Positions 26,041 through 34,500 of a stretch of 64,000 bases of DNA are shown in pieces. How positions within the stretch are numbered: position 1 is the stretch's first letter; every line of letters starts with the position of its first letter. Origin of the DNA: Pseudomonas sp. Z8(2022). GTDB taxonomy: Bacteria; Pseudomonadota; Gammaproteobacteria; Pseudomonadales; Pseudomonadaceae. A model generated the notes under the pieces. That model did not search any database. It was not told the DNA's origin and worked only from the letters and a program-made list of their open reading frames with translations. The DNA lies in assembly GCF_025837155.1 (NCBI RefSeq), contig NZ_CP107549.1, forward strand, positions 1,302,001-1,366,000. The letters are read 5' to 3'. The position numbers and the translations under genes were made by a program.

Positions 26041-26742
26041 TCAGGCGGGCTGCGCCTGGCGGGCAACGGTCATTTCCCCTTGCAGTTGCGCGACCAGCGC
26101 ATCCACCTTGTTCAGTGCCTGGGCAACCGATGCGGCAAGCAGTTCGCCGTCGACCTCCTGCCCCTCGATGGCGATCTGGTGCACACGGGTGATGCCGATG
26201 AAGCCGAGCGCGGTGATCAGGTTCGGCTCCAGATGGTTCATGTGCGCCATCTCGCCGCCGGCATCGAAACCGATGCCGCCGCGTGCGGTGAGGATCACCA
26301 CATGGCGTGGCCGGTCGGCCAGCATGGGCACATAGGGATCGAGCAGGTTGCTCTCGTCCACCTCCACGGTACGACCGGGGCGCACGATCTGATCGATCCA
26401 CGCCTTGAGCGCGGCGGGCATGCCGAAGTTGTACAGCGGCGTGCCGATCACCAGCACATCGGCGGCAATCAGTTCGTCCACCAGACGATCGCTTTCGGCC
26501 AGCGTCTCACGCATCCAGGCTTCACGCTTGGGCTCGGGAGTGAAGGACGAGGCGATCCAGTCATGGCTGATGATCGATGGCGGGTTCTGGCCGATATCGC
26601 GGTAGGTGATGACGTCCTGCGGGCGTCGCGCCTGCCACTGGCTGACGAAGCGATGGCTGAGGTTGCGGCTGTGGGAACCGTGCAGATCCTGGCCGGCGAA
26701 GCCAGGGCGGGCGCTGGCGTCGAGATGCAGAATATGGGTCAT
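26041..26742 (-). CDS. azoR: FMN-dependent NADH:quinone/azo reductase AzoR
   Basis: 233 residues, slightly longer than E. coli AzoR (201). Flavodoxin-like fold: ILHLDASARPG with FMN phosphate-binding SHSRNLSHRF, GTPLYNFGMPAALKAWIDQIVRPG, and the LTARGG loop contacting the isoalloxazine. It reduces quinones and azo compounds by two electrons. The ATG at 26742 has AGGAG 8 bases upstream. It is divergent from a LysR regulator, the usual arrangement for an azoR controlled by its neighbour. Confidence 0.9.
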   Translation of the reverse strand: MTHILHLDASARPGFAGQDLHGSHSRNLSHRFVSQWQARRPQDVITYRDIGQNPPSIISHDWIASSFTPEPKREAWMRETLAESDRLVDELIAADVLVIGTPLYNFGMPAALKAWIDQIVRPGRTVEVDESNLLDPYVPMLADRPRHVVILTARGGIGFDAGGEMAHMNHLEPNLITALGFIGITRVHQIAIEGQEVDGELLAASVAQALNKVDALVAQLQGEMTVARQAQPA

Positions 26743-26861
26743 GGTGAATCTCCTGCTTGAATTTGAATTCATCTGTGATTGGCAGCAGACTCAGGCTAGA
26801 GTCGCCCAATGTTGGCGACAAACGATCAATATTTTGTGAAACGGATGAGGAAATCTCAGCT
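26743..26861. promoter_or_regulatory. Divergent azoR / LysR promoter region with a palindrome
   Basis: 119 bp shared by the two divergent genes. A perfect 12-bp palindrome, GAATTTGAATTC, lies at 26759-26770 just beyond the azoR ribosome site, and an AT-rich stretch (TCAATATTTTGTGAAAC) at about 26826-26842 could hold promoter or LysR contact sites. Assignment to the LysR protein is inference from layout. Confidence 0.45.
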
Positions 26862-27761
26862 ATGGGTCGACGCCGGCTACCTCCGTTATCCGCCTTGCGG
26901 GCCTTCGAGGCGGCGGCTCGTCACGAGAGTGCCAAGCAGGCGGCGGAAGAACTCTCCGTGACGGCTACGGCGATCAGTCATCAGATCCGCGCGCTGGAAG
27001 AATCCCTCGGCGTCGCGCTGTTTCTGCGCAAACCGCGCCAGTTGGAACTGACCATGGCCGGGCGCGAGTTGCAGCAGGTGCTGGAAAGCGCCTTCGACAG
27101 CATCGGCGCAGCGGTCGAACGGCTCAGCGCCGCACCGCGCCGGCACGCGGTCACCCTCAGTACCACGCCTGCGATTGCGGTGCGCTGGCTGCTGCCCTGG
27201 GTCTGCCTGCTGCGTGACTCCCATCCGCATATCGACCTGCGCATTCACGCCTCGCACGAGCCGGTGGCGCTCGACGGTGTCACTGCGGATATCGCCATCC
27301 GCTATGGCGATGGCCGCTGGCCCGGGCTGGTGGCGGAAAAACTCTTCGACAACACCTTCGTTCCGGCGTGCAGCCCGCTACTGGAGCTGCACGACGTCAC
27401 CGATTTGCCCAGGCATACGCTGATCCATTTCCGCAACCAGGCGGTGATGTCCGCACCGCTGGATTGGGCCGTCTGGCAGAAGAAGGCCCAGGTGACGGGG
27501 CTGGATGTCGGTGCCGGGCTGGTGTTCTCCGACGAGACCCATGCCGTCTCGGCGGCCATCGGCGCCCAGGGCGTGGCGCTGATGAGTCGGCAATTGATCG
27601 AAGACGAGCTGAAGGCTGGACGACTGGTGCAGCCCTTCGGTCCCGAGCTGGAAGGCAAGCCGTTCTATTTGGTGTACCCGGAAAGCCGGCGCAACGACCC
27701 GAGTATCCAGGCCGTGCGGCAATGGATCCTGACGGTGCCAGGCGGGTTGTGTTCGATCTAG
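26862..27761 (+). CDS. LysR-family transcriptional regulator (GcvA-like)
   Basis: 299 residues. The N-terminal winged HTH is LSALRAFEAAARHESAKQAAEELSVTATAISHQIRALEE; the C-terminal effector domain has RWLLPWVCLLRDSHPHIDLRI and DGVTADIAIRYGDGRWPG typical of the GcvA/AmpR-type subgroup. Predicted regulator of the divergent azoR gene and of itself. The start at 26862 follows GAGGAAAT; an in-frame upstream start at 26757 would run through the intergenic promoter region. Confidence 0.9.
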   Translation: MGRRRLPPLSALRAFEAAARHESAKQAAEELSVTATAISHQIRALEESLGVALFLRKPRQLELTMAGRELQQVLESAFDSIGAAVERLSAAPRRHAVTLSTTPAIAVRWLLPWVCLLRDSHPHIDLRIHASHEPVALDGVTADIAIRYGDGRWPGLVAEKLFDNTFVPACSPLLELHDVTDLPRHTLIHFRNQAVMSAPLDWAVWQKKAQVTGLDVGAGLVFSDETHAVSAAIGAQGVALMSRQLIEDELKAGRLVQPFGPELEGKPFYLVYPESRRNDPSIQAVRQWILTVPGGLCSI

Positions 27762-27800
27762 AGGCAGTGGCCGGTATTTGCCGGGCGGATATCAAGCGCG

Positions 27801-28394
27801 CTAGGCGCCGGGTCGGGGCGCATAGCGTTTCGTCATCACCGCCCATTGCAGTGTGGGTGCCTCCTCCAGCTTCAGCGACCCGACCCTGAGTTGCACCATT
27901 GCCGGATCGTTGCCTGCATAAGCGACTGCTTCGTCGATGGCCCGCGTCCAGTCATGCTCGTCAAACCCAGCGCCGACCAGGATGGCGCTTCCACTCGCGG
28001 CGGACTGGTCGACGGCAAGAAGGCGCGACATGTACCAGAAGTCGTCGGACGCGCTGAGAAACAGCTTGCCGCGGTTGTTGTTGGCGAACGGGACTTTCAG
28101 TTCGATGTAGTGGTAGCCGTGGCCTGCGGCATCACGTACCCACAGGTCGCATTGCTTGGTTTCACGGTCCATCTGTCCGCGCCGCTGATCCAGCCAGACC
28201 TTGTACTCGACTCCCACATCCGTCTGCGGCTGCAGCTGGTAGCGTTCGGTCAGCCAGAGATAGAGCTCGATCTTCAGCCAGCCCTCGAAGCCGTTTCGCA
28301 GTTTCGACAGCTGGTACAGGGCAGGGGCGCGGCGAGTTTGCAGGTCGTCGAGAAACGCCGCAAAGGTGTCCGCGACATGGATGATGCCGGGCAT
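27801..28394 (-). CDS. Hypothetical protein with PD-(D/E)XK-like motif spacing
   Basis: 197 residues, no signal peptide or membrane helix. The core has E in GFEGWLKIEL, then QCDLWVRD and YIELKVPF: a D followed 15 residues later by E-x-K, after a helix bearing E, which is the spacing of PD-(D/E)XK nuclease-like folds. The DVGVEYKVWLDQ strand and the SGSAILVGAG strand would complete the sheet. A nuclease function is only suggested. Its ATG shares one base with the stop of the upstream FAD oxidase (TGATG) and the AGGAG sits in that gene's last codons, so the two are translationally coupled. An in-frame GTG at 28397 is possible. Confidence 0.75.
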   Translation of the reverse strand: MPGIIHVADTFAAFLDDLQTRRAPALYQLSKLRNGFEGWLKIELYLWLTERYQLQPQTDVGVEYKVWLDQRRGQMDRETKQCDLWVRDAAGHGYHYIELKVPFANNNRGKLFLSASDDFWYMSRLLAVDQSAASGSAILVGAGFDEHDWTRAIDEAVAYAGNDPAMVQLRVGSLKLEEAPTLQWAVMTKRYAPRPGA

Positions 28395-29803
28395 CACAAC
28401 TCCTTGGCATTCGTCCGGTTATCGGGCGGCAGGTAATAGGCGTCCCACAGCTTGTTGCGGAATTTGTTGCTTGGGTCGACGCGCCTTTTCAGCGCGAAGA
28501 ACGCTTCGGCGTGTGGATAGGCGGCGAGGAACTGCTCACGGCTGGCGTGGATTTGATAAGGCAGGTAGTAGCTGCCCTGGTGGGCGATGGCGAGGTCGAT
28601 CAGTTGCCGTGTCCAGTTGGCCACGGCGGTGCGCTCGTCGGGCGAGACGCCCTGGCGGTAGTAGATCACCAGCGCGAAGGTGTCTTCGCGGGCCCAGGCC
28701 AGCAGCGTACCCGGGTCGGCCTTGGCATGGCGGATGGAGATATTGGCCACCTTGACCTTGTGCTTCTTGAGCACATTTCCCATACCCGCGACGAAGTGCT
28801 CCAGCTGGGCTTGCGGGACGAAATACTCCTGCAGCACGTAACTGTAGCCAGGGCCGGATATGGGCTGCAGCTCGCGCACATCCAGACTGGCTTCATGGTT
28901 GCGCCACTGCACCTGTGGTCGTTTGAGCAGCAGCGGGTCGACCAGGCTTTCGCGTACCTTGGCGCTGCCATTGCTGCCGGCCACAGCCAGTGCGGCGCGC
29001 ATGGCCTTGTAGTCACGCTCCAGCGGCACCAGGCGTTCGGTCACGGTCAGCGGTGCGTCGGTACGCAGGTAGGACACGGCACGCACGCTGTCGTAGTCGT
29101 CGGTGTAGAGGATGCCGTTGTGCATCACCATGTCCGGGTTGTCGAGGACCTGGCTGGCGAAGAACTGCGCATAGTCACTGAGCGGCATGACTTGCGTCTG
29201 ACGCATCAGCCTGCTGTTCTCCACCAGCGGCAGGGTGGCCTCGACGATGACGCCCAGCCCGCCGTAACCGCCGATGGCGCCATGGAACAGCTCGCTGTTG
29301 TGCGTCGGGCTGGCGTCCACCACCTGGCCGTCGGCCAGCACCAGGCGCAACGAACGCACGCCGAGCACCAGCGGCCCCTGGCCGACGTAACGGCCATGGG
29401 CATTGACGCTGAGCGCGCCGCCAACGGTGAAGTTGGCGTAGGACTGCATGATCTGCGGCGACAGGTCGTGTGGGTCGATGTACTCCAGCACTTCGCGCCA
29501 GGTGATGCCGGCCTGTACACGAATCTCCCGGCGCTCTGCGGAAAACTCCAGCACCCGGTTGAAGCGGCGCATATCCAGCTGCAGGGCTTGCTCGGTCGCA
29601 GTCTGCCCGCCCATGCTGTAGCGCCCGCCGCCAATGGCGATAGGCCCGGGATGCGCGCGCACCGCCTCGACGATCTGTTCCAGCTCGGTAGGCGCCAGCA
29701 CCTGCGCCACCTCGATGGGGTTCATGCCGCTGACGTCGTTGACGATTTCCACGGCATGGGTGGCCTGGCACAGCAGCAGGATAAGGAGGGGGAGAATGCG
29801 CAT
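28394..29803 (-). CDS. Secreted FAD-linked oxidase (VAO/ALO-type)
   Basis: 469 residues with a Sec signal (MRILPLLILLLCQATHA). The FAD-binding PCMH domain has PTELEQIVEAVRAHPGPIAIGGGRYSMGGQ, VQAGITWREVLEYI, NFTVGGALSVNAHGRY and AIGGYGGLGVIVEATL. The C-terminal cap domain contains LPYQIHASREQF and ends DPSNKFRNKLWD, matching the aldonolactone/alditol oxidase class. Whether a His/Cys carries covalent FAD cannot be settled; NAH in the VNAHGRY segment is a candidate region. A periplasmic flavin oxidase of this type probably acts on a sugar-derived alcohol or lactone. First gene of a coupled pair with the PD-(D/E)XK-like gene. Confidence 0.85.
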   Translation of the reverse strand: MRILPLLILLLCQATHAVEIVNDVSGMNPIEVAQVLAPTELEQIVEAVRAHPGPIAIGGGRYSMGGQTATEQALQLDMRRFNRVLEFSAERREIRVQAGITWREVLEYIDPHDLSPQIMQSYANFTVGGALSVNAHGRYVGQGPLVLGVRSLRLVLADGQVVDASPTHNSELFHGAIGGYGGLGVIVEATLPLVENSRLMRQTQVMPLSDYAQFFASQVLDNPDMVMHNGILYTDDYDSVRAVSYLRTDAPLTVTERLVPLERDYKAMRAALAVAGSNGSAKVRESLVDPLLLKRPQVQWRNHEASLDVRELQPISGPGYSYVLQEYFVPQAQLEHFVAGMGNVLKKHKVKVANISIRHAKADPGTLLAWAREDTFALVIYYRQGVSPDERTAVANWTRQLIDLAIAHQGSYYLPYQIHASREQFLAAYPHAEAFFALKRRVDPSNKFRNKLWDAYYLPPDNRTNAKEL

Positions 29804-29989
29804 CGGACGTCCCTGTTCGCGGCAATGAAGCGGATGATCTTGGTGGCGCGGTGCATCGGTGGAAATGGCCTGCCATCGAGCGAGCGCTGGCGGCCATTGT
29901 TCCTCAACTGCTGTGGCGAGTGTCAATTGAAATAGCGGTGGCCCCCGCGGCTGGTACTCGTCGTGGCGGTCAGCCAGGGCCGGGCGGAT

Positions 29990-30847
29990 TCAGGCCGGCA
30001 GCGCCGGGCGCACGCGCAAGGTCAGGCCGGCATGCACCGCCAGCGTGGCGATCACCAGCGCGCCACCGTAGAGCGTCGCATTGGCCGGCGTCTCGTGCAG
30101 GAAGTACCAGACCCACAGCGTACCCAGCACGGTTTCCAGCAAATAGAACAGCGCCACTTCGGCTGAAGGCAGGTAGCGGGTGGCGTTGTTGATCAGCAAG
30201 GTGGCCAGCGGCATTTGCACCAGGCCCATGATGGCCAGCGCCCAGTAGCTCGAAGCACCCAGCGCGAAGGGCTGCGCGTTGGGCCAGGCGATCAGTGCCG
30301 CCGCCAGCCCGCCGAGGGCGATCAGCGGCATGCGTTCCAGCGCCGGATGGCGGCGCAGCAGTGTCAGGTTGGCACCCACCGCCGCCGAGGACAGCAGCGC
30401 ATAGCCGTTGCCGGCCAGGTCGCTGGCATCAAAGGCGCCGGCGAATACCAGCATGATGCCCAATGCCGCCACGCCAATGGCCAGCCAGGTGCGCAGCGCC
30501 ACCTGCTCGCCGAGAAAGAAACGGGTGAACAGCGCGGCGAACAGCGGCGCCGTGCAGAGAATGACCACCACGTTGGCGACCTGGGTATGGATCACCGCAA
30601 GCACGAAGAAGATCGAGATCAGCGCCAGCAGCAGGGCAGAGCAGGCACTGAGCAGCGGATGCGCGCGAACGCTGGCGCGGCTCTTGGCCGACAGCGAGAA
30701 CACGCCGAGGGCCAGGAACATCAGCAGCCCGCGCCAGAATACGATGCTCCAGCCATCGGCCTGGGCCAGACGTACCAGCAGGCCATCGAAGCTGAGAATC
30801 GCGATGCCGCTGGTCACAAGCAGCAAGCCCCGTGCTGAATCATTCAT
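29990..30847 (-). CDS. EamA/DMT family transporter
   Basis: 285 residues, ten predicted membrane helices in two EamA repeats: SGIAILSFDGLLVRLA at the start, HTQVANVVVILCTAPLFAALFTRFFLGEQV at the end of repeat one and LPSAEVALFYLLETVLGTLWVWYFLHETP at the end of repeat two. GAGGA precedes the start. An inner-membrane metabolite exporter of unknown substrate. Confidence 0.88.
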   Translation of the reverse strand: MNDSARGLLLVTSGIAILSFDGLLVRLAQADGWSIVFWRGLLMFLALGVFSLSAKSRASVRAHPLLSACSALLLALISIFFVLAVIHTQVANVVVILCTAPLFAALFTRFFLGEQVALRTWLAIGVAALGIMLVFAGAFDASDLAGNGYALLSSAAVGANLTLLRRHPALERMPLIALGGLAAALIAWPNAQPFALGASSYWALAIMGLVQMPLATLLINNATRYLPSAEVALFYLLETVLGTLWVWYFLHETPANATLYGGALVIATLAVHAGLTLRVRPALPA

Positions 30848-31046
30848 CCGTGGGTCCTCGGTAGGTCGTTGTCGGTATCGTGTCCTGGGCTGGCGAGCCC
30901 TCGAACGCGGGCGCAGCCAGTGCTAGCCCCGATGATGGCCGCGATCTGTGCCACTAACCTGCCCAGAAGCGCCCCGAGCACTGCGGTTAGCGACCTTGGC
31001 TGCGCGCACCGAGCGTGAGCCTGCCAATCGCAGACGACGTGGCGGT

Positions 31047-31742
31047 TCAGTGCAGCGCGCGCGAGGGCAGGCGTTCGTCGACCAGCTGCTGCGCCTGGAG
31101 CGCGAGCGCATCGAGATGCTGGTCGCGCTGCTTTTCCGCCTGCTGCATGGCGCGCTGGCCGTGCTGCTTGAGCAGGTAGGCGTGAATCTGCCGGACCTCC
31201 GTGGAGGCGAACACCGGCGCCAGGTCGGCGACGGCGAACATGCCGCTGGAGCGATAGTCGCGGCTGTTCATCACCACCTGCGCACCCTGGGCGGCCAGCA
31301 CCTGCAAACCCATGGACTCGAACAGCGGCACCTTGTCCGCGGTGCAGGCCAGTTCCAGGTGCGGGCGTTGCTCCAGTACGCGTTGCAGCAGCGCCCGACC
31401 GATGCCCTGGGCGCGATGCTCGCTGTGCACAGCCAGATAGGCGAGAGTGCAGGCGGCAGCATCGTCCGGGCTGGGCAGGTACAGGGCAAACCCGAGCACA
31501 CGGGCCGGATCTTCATCGTCCAGCGCCAGCAGCAACTGCACGGGGCCTTCGGCGTCGCCGTTCATGGTCTGCAGGTGCAGATGCAGCTCATAGCCGATCA
31601 CGTACTGGTAAAGCTGGTACAGCGGGTTGCTCGGCAGCAGCGGTACCGCGCTGATGTCGGCGAAATAGTCGACCACCATCTGTTGCACCTGGCTCTTCAG
31701 TGACTCGGGCGACGGGCTGCTGAGGTGGGCAAGGGTGAACAT
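31047..31742 (-). CDS. GNAT family N-acetyltransferase with C-terminal helical extension
   Basis: 231 residues. The GNAT core (about 60-160) includes LAYLAVHSEHRAQGIGRALLQRVLEQRP, the acetyl-CoA pyrophosphate loop. About 30 residues before and 60 after the core are extra; the tail is charged and Gln-rich (QHGQRAMQQAEKQRDQHLDALALQAQQLV) and likely a long helix or coiled coil. The ATG at 31742 is preferred over a TTG at 31766. Substrate unknown. Confidence 0.8.
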   Translation of the reverse strand: MFTLAHLSSPSPESLKSQVQQMVVDYFADISAVPLLPSNPLYQLYQYVIGYELHLHLQTMNGDAEGPVQLLLALDDEDPARVLGFALYLPSPDDAAACTLAYLAVHSEHRAQGIGRALLQRVLEQRPHLELACTADKVPLFESMGLQVLAAQGAQVVMNSRDYRSSGMFAVADLAPVFASTEVRQIHAYLLKQHGQRAMQQAEKQRDQHLDALALQAQQLVDERLPSRALH

Positions 31743-31796
31743 CGGCAGATGGGTTCCGCTGGACAAGGGGGCACGATTGTAACCCGCAGGTAGCGC

Positions 31797-33017
31797 TCAG
31801 ATCGTTTCCCGCAGATCGGCGCCGGCTGCTCCCGCTTCTTCCCCCGTCCGATCTACTACCCGCGTGCTGTTTCGCCCGCCGCGCTTGGACTGATAGAGCA
31901 AGGTGTCGCCTTGCTCTATCAGCGCCGCCAGGCTGGCCGGTGGCTGATCGAACAACGTGGCGCCTATGCTCAGGGTCACGGTCTGCGGAGTGGCAAAGGC
32001 TTGTGACGCCATGAGGTTGAAGCGCTGGCGCAGCGCATTGCCCAATGTCACGACGGACTCGTTCGACGTGTCGCTCAGCAGGATGACGAACTCGTCGCCA
32101 CCCAGGCGTGCCGTCAGCGCGCGCTCCGGCAGATACGAGCGCAGTATCTCGGCGAGACTGATTAGCAGGCGGTCTCCCGCCAGATGGCCGTGAAGGTCGT
32201 TGACCAGCTTGAAGTTGTCGATGTCGATCAGCAACAGGGCGCCGGTGCGAGCGGGCGAGGTTTCCTTCAGCAGGTCGCCAGCTCGTGCCTCCAGCGCACG
32301 ACGGTTGTACAGCGACGTCAGCGGATCGCGCGCGGCCAGGCGCTCGATGCGTTTTTCGCGGCGCCAGCGCACGGTACCGGTCATCGACAGGGAAATCAGC
32401 ATCAGAGCCATGGCGCCTTCCACCAACGAAACCTGAATGATCAAACCGCGAAAGGCGCTGAGGTCGATCAGCGTGCCGGGCACCACGGCGGTCATGGCCT
32501 TGGCTACGTAGAAAAGGCCATGCACCAGCAATACATAACGCAACTGGGCGGCGCCCACGCTCAATGAATTGCCATGGGGGCGCAGCAGAACGCTGGCCTT
32601 GAGCGTGACCAGGGCGACCAGCATCGAGTTGGTGAGCAGCATGACCCTGGACCACTGCGGCCCATCCGGCAGGAGCAGCATCGCCAGCCAGGCGACAAAG
32701 ACCAGGTACCAGGCCCGCGAGAAACGCGCCTCGGTGAAGCGGGCCACGCCCAGCAGGAACAACCAGTGGGCCGTCACCAGCAGGCCATTGGCCAACCAGA
32801 TGCCGATCAGGATCAGGCCGCTGCCACGCAGCAGGGCCAGGGTTGAGCCGATGGTGATGGTTGCGAAGCCTGCGCTCCAGAACAGCAAGGGCGACTCCCG
32901 CACGTTATGCCACTCCACCGCCAGGTACAGCGCAGCAGCCGCGGCGAGGGCGACGGTCAGGGTCAGCATGGTCGGGGCGTCGAACGCCATGTTCTGGGTA
33001 GCCTGTGTGGATTGCAC
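31797..33017 (-). CDS. Membrane diguanylate cyclase (GGDEF) without an I-site
   Basis: 406 residues: about six or seven hydrophobic helices up to residue 225, then a GGDEF domain from ARDPLTSLYNRRALEA. The active site is GGDEF (306-310) and the metal loop DIDNFKLVNDLHGHLAGD is intact. Unlike the three other cyclases here, the RxxD inhibitory site is missing (ERALTARL precedes GGDEF), so feedback inhibition is not expected. The GTG at 33017 has GAGG 11 bases upstream; an ATG at 32990 is the alternative. Confidence 0.88.
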   Translation of the reverse strand: MQSTQATQNMAFDAPTMLTLTVALAAAAALYLAVEWHNVRESPLLFWSAGFATITIGSTLALLRGSGLILIGIWLANGLLVTAHWLFLLGVARFTEARFSRAWYLVFVAWLAMLLLPDGPQWSRVMLLTNSMLVALVTLKASVLLRPHGNSLSVGAAQLRYVLLVHGLFYVAKAMTAVVPGTLIDLSAFRGLIIQVSLVEGAMALMLISLSMTGTVRWRREKRIERLAARDPLTSLYNRRALEARAGDLLKETSPARTGALLLIDIDNFKLVNDLHGHLAGDRLLISLAEILRSYLPERALTARLGGDEFVILLSDTSNESVVTLGNALRQRFNLMASQAFATPQTVTLSIGATLFDQPPASLAALIEQGDTLLYQSKRGGRNSTRVVDRTGEEAGAAGADLRETI

Positions 33018-33209
33018 GATGAAGGATGCCTCGGCGTATGCCGGGCTTTTGGGGCGGCAGATTGTAAGGGCTCGCGGAGAATTTCAAAGGGCTGGCGGTC
33101 GGGTGCCTGCAGTGGTCCCACGCTTCGCGTCATGAACGCCAGCGCCATCCTGGCCTGGAGCGTCTCGGGTAGCATGGCGGCACATCGAACAGCGACCCGG
33201 AAGAGCCAT

Positions 33210-33536
33210 ATGCCATCGCCGAAACGAAAATACTCAGGCATCGAGCGCGAGCTGATCCGCGCGTTGACCCTTGCCTGCGAAACGGCGAAAAGCGAAATCG
33301 TCGGCTTCCAGTGGCTGACTCATGGTGTGGACTACGAACAGTTTCCGCAGAGCCTTGTGGTGACCTGGATGTTCGATAGCGAGGCGAGCAGGGCGCGGGC
33401 ACTCGCCAGCCCGGACAAGGCGAGAATGCTGGCGCTGACCCTGGCGGCTTTCGACGAGGTGGGCATCAGCGTATCGCGCATCGTCGACCACGTGGCGTTC
33501 TCGGTCGAACGACCGGCAAGGGGCAAGCGTGGCTAA
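33210..33536 (+). CDS. Conserved hypothetical protein (108 aa)
   Basis: A soluble basic-to-neutral protein: KYSGIERELIRALTLACETAKSEIVGFQWLTHGVDYEQFPQSL, then an alpha/beta pattern ending SRIVDHVAFSVE. GGAAGAG precedes the ATG. It overlaps the DUF1289 gene by 8 bp and the two form a transcription unit. No domain recognised. Confidence 0.75.
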   Translation: MPSPKRKYSGIERELIRALTLACETAKSEIVGFQWLTHGVDYEQFPQSLVVTWMFDSEASRARALASPDKARMLALTLAAFDEVGISVSRIVDHVAFSVERPARGKRG

Positions 33537-33717
33537 GGACATTGAAAACCCTTGCGTGTCGCTGTGTCAGCTCAACAGCGAGCTGTGCGTCAGTTGCGGG
33601 CGCACGCGCGAGGAAATCCGCAAATGGCGGGGCATGAAACGGCCCGAGAAGATGGCCACCGTGCAGAAGGCCGCAGCAAGGATGAAGGTGATTGCCAGGA
33701 AGAAAGGCAAGAACTAG
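33529..33717 (+). CDS. DUF1289 cysteine-motif protein
   Basis: 62 residues starting at a GTG inside the end of the upstream gene (8-bp overlap, AGGGG upstream). Four cysteines in the pattern NPCVSLCQLNSELCVSCGRTREEI and the following RKWRGM define DUF1289, usually predicted to bind a metal or Fe-S cluster. The C-terminus is strongly basic. Function unknown. Confidence 0.85.
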   Translation: MAKDIENPCVSLCQLNSELCVSCGRTREEIRKWRGMKRPEKMATVQKAAARMKVIARKKGKN

Positions 33718-33771
33718 CAAGACGGGCCGGATGGGAACTGCTGTCCCTACCGACCCGGTGCTCATGCACTA

Positions 33772-34401
33772 TTACTGCGGCTCGGCTAAAAACGGTGCGA
33801 CGCTACCGAATGGATAACTGCCCATTCCAATGCGCAAGGGGGCGATGGTCTTCGGTATGTTGGTGCCGACGACCAGCACATTATCAACAAGCACCTGCTC
33901 GCCGGGGTTACGGTTATCCGCTGCGACGATCAGGTAATAAGTGCCGCTGTGAGTAACCTGGCCCGCTAGCTCTTGATTAACCACACCGATCTGGCCACGT
34001 ATCTGGCCAAAGCCACGACCAATCACTGTTGATTTCTCATCCAGCAAAATCAAGTAAGGCGATAAAACATACTTGCTAAAGCCAAGGCAACTGTTCACGC
34101 ACCAGGAGTGAACCTTGATCAGAAAGGGCTTGTTGGCCTTGGGGTCGACGGAAAATACACGGTAGTTGGACGGTACCCCATCGACTAACAGACGAGGCTC
34201 CTGCGCACTGATCTGCCATTGTTTTGGACGCCATCCTGGGTTGATCTGCATGGGCTCGACAGTGGCATTGCGAACTGCTTCTGCGGGTGTTTTGGCCAGG
34301 GGGGTAGTGGAACCGACTACTTGCTCCTGATAGAGCCGCTGCGGGTTGGCGCTGCAGGCTATCAAACCCAGGCAAAGGCTCAGAAGAAGGATAAGGCGCA
34401 T
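33772..34401 (-). CDS. Putative lipoprotein, unknown function
   Basis: 209 residues with a type II signal peptide; lipobox LIAC, Cys about residue 16, AAGGAAA ahead of the ATG at 34401. The mature part looks all-beta: YRVFSVDP, KPFLIKVHSWC, SPYLILLDEKSTVIGRGFGQIRG, SGTYYLIVAADNRNPGE. Two cysteines (HSWCVNSC) may form a disulfide. The layout faintly recalls MalM-type periplasmic proteins, not enough to assign. The next gene on the same strand also encodes a lipoprotein. Confidence 0.75.
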   Translation of the reverse strand: MRLILLLSLCLGLIACSANPQRLYQEQVVGSTTPLAKTPAEAVRNATVEPMQINPGWRPKQWQISAQEPRLLVDGVPSNYRVFSVDPKANKPFLIKVHSWCVNSCLGFSKYVLSPYLILLDEKSTVIGRGFGQIRGQIGVVNQELAGQVTHSGTYYLIVAADNRNPGEQVLVDNVLVVGTNIPKTIAPLRIGMGSYPFGSVAPFLAEPQ

Positions 34402-34500
34402 TGTATTTTCCTTGAAATGGGAAAAGTGCATAACGAATCTATCGTTCGGCTAAGGCGAATCAGCATGCAATGCTGAGCGAAGAACTCCTTCTGCGCAGGA

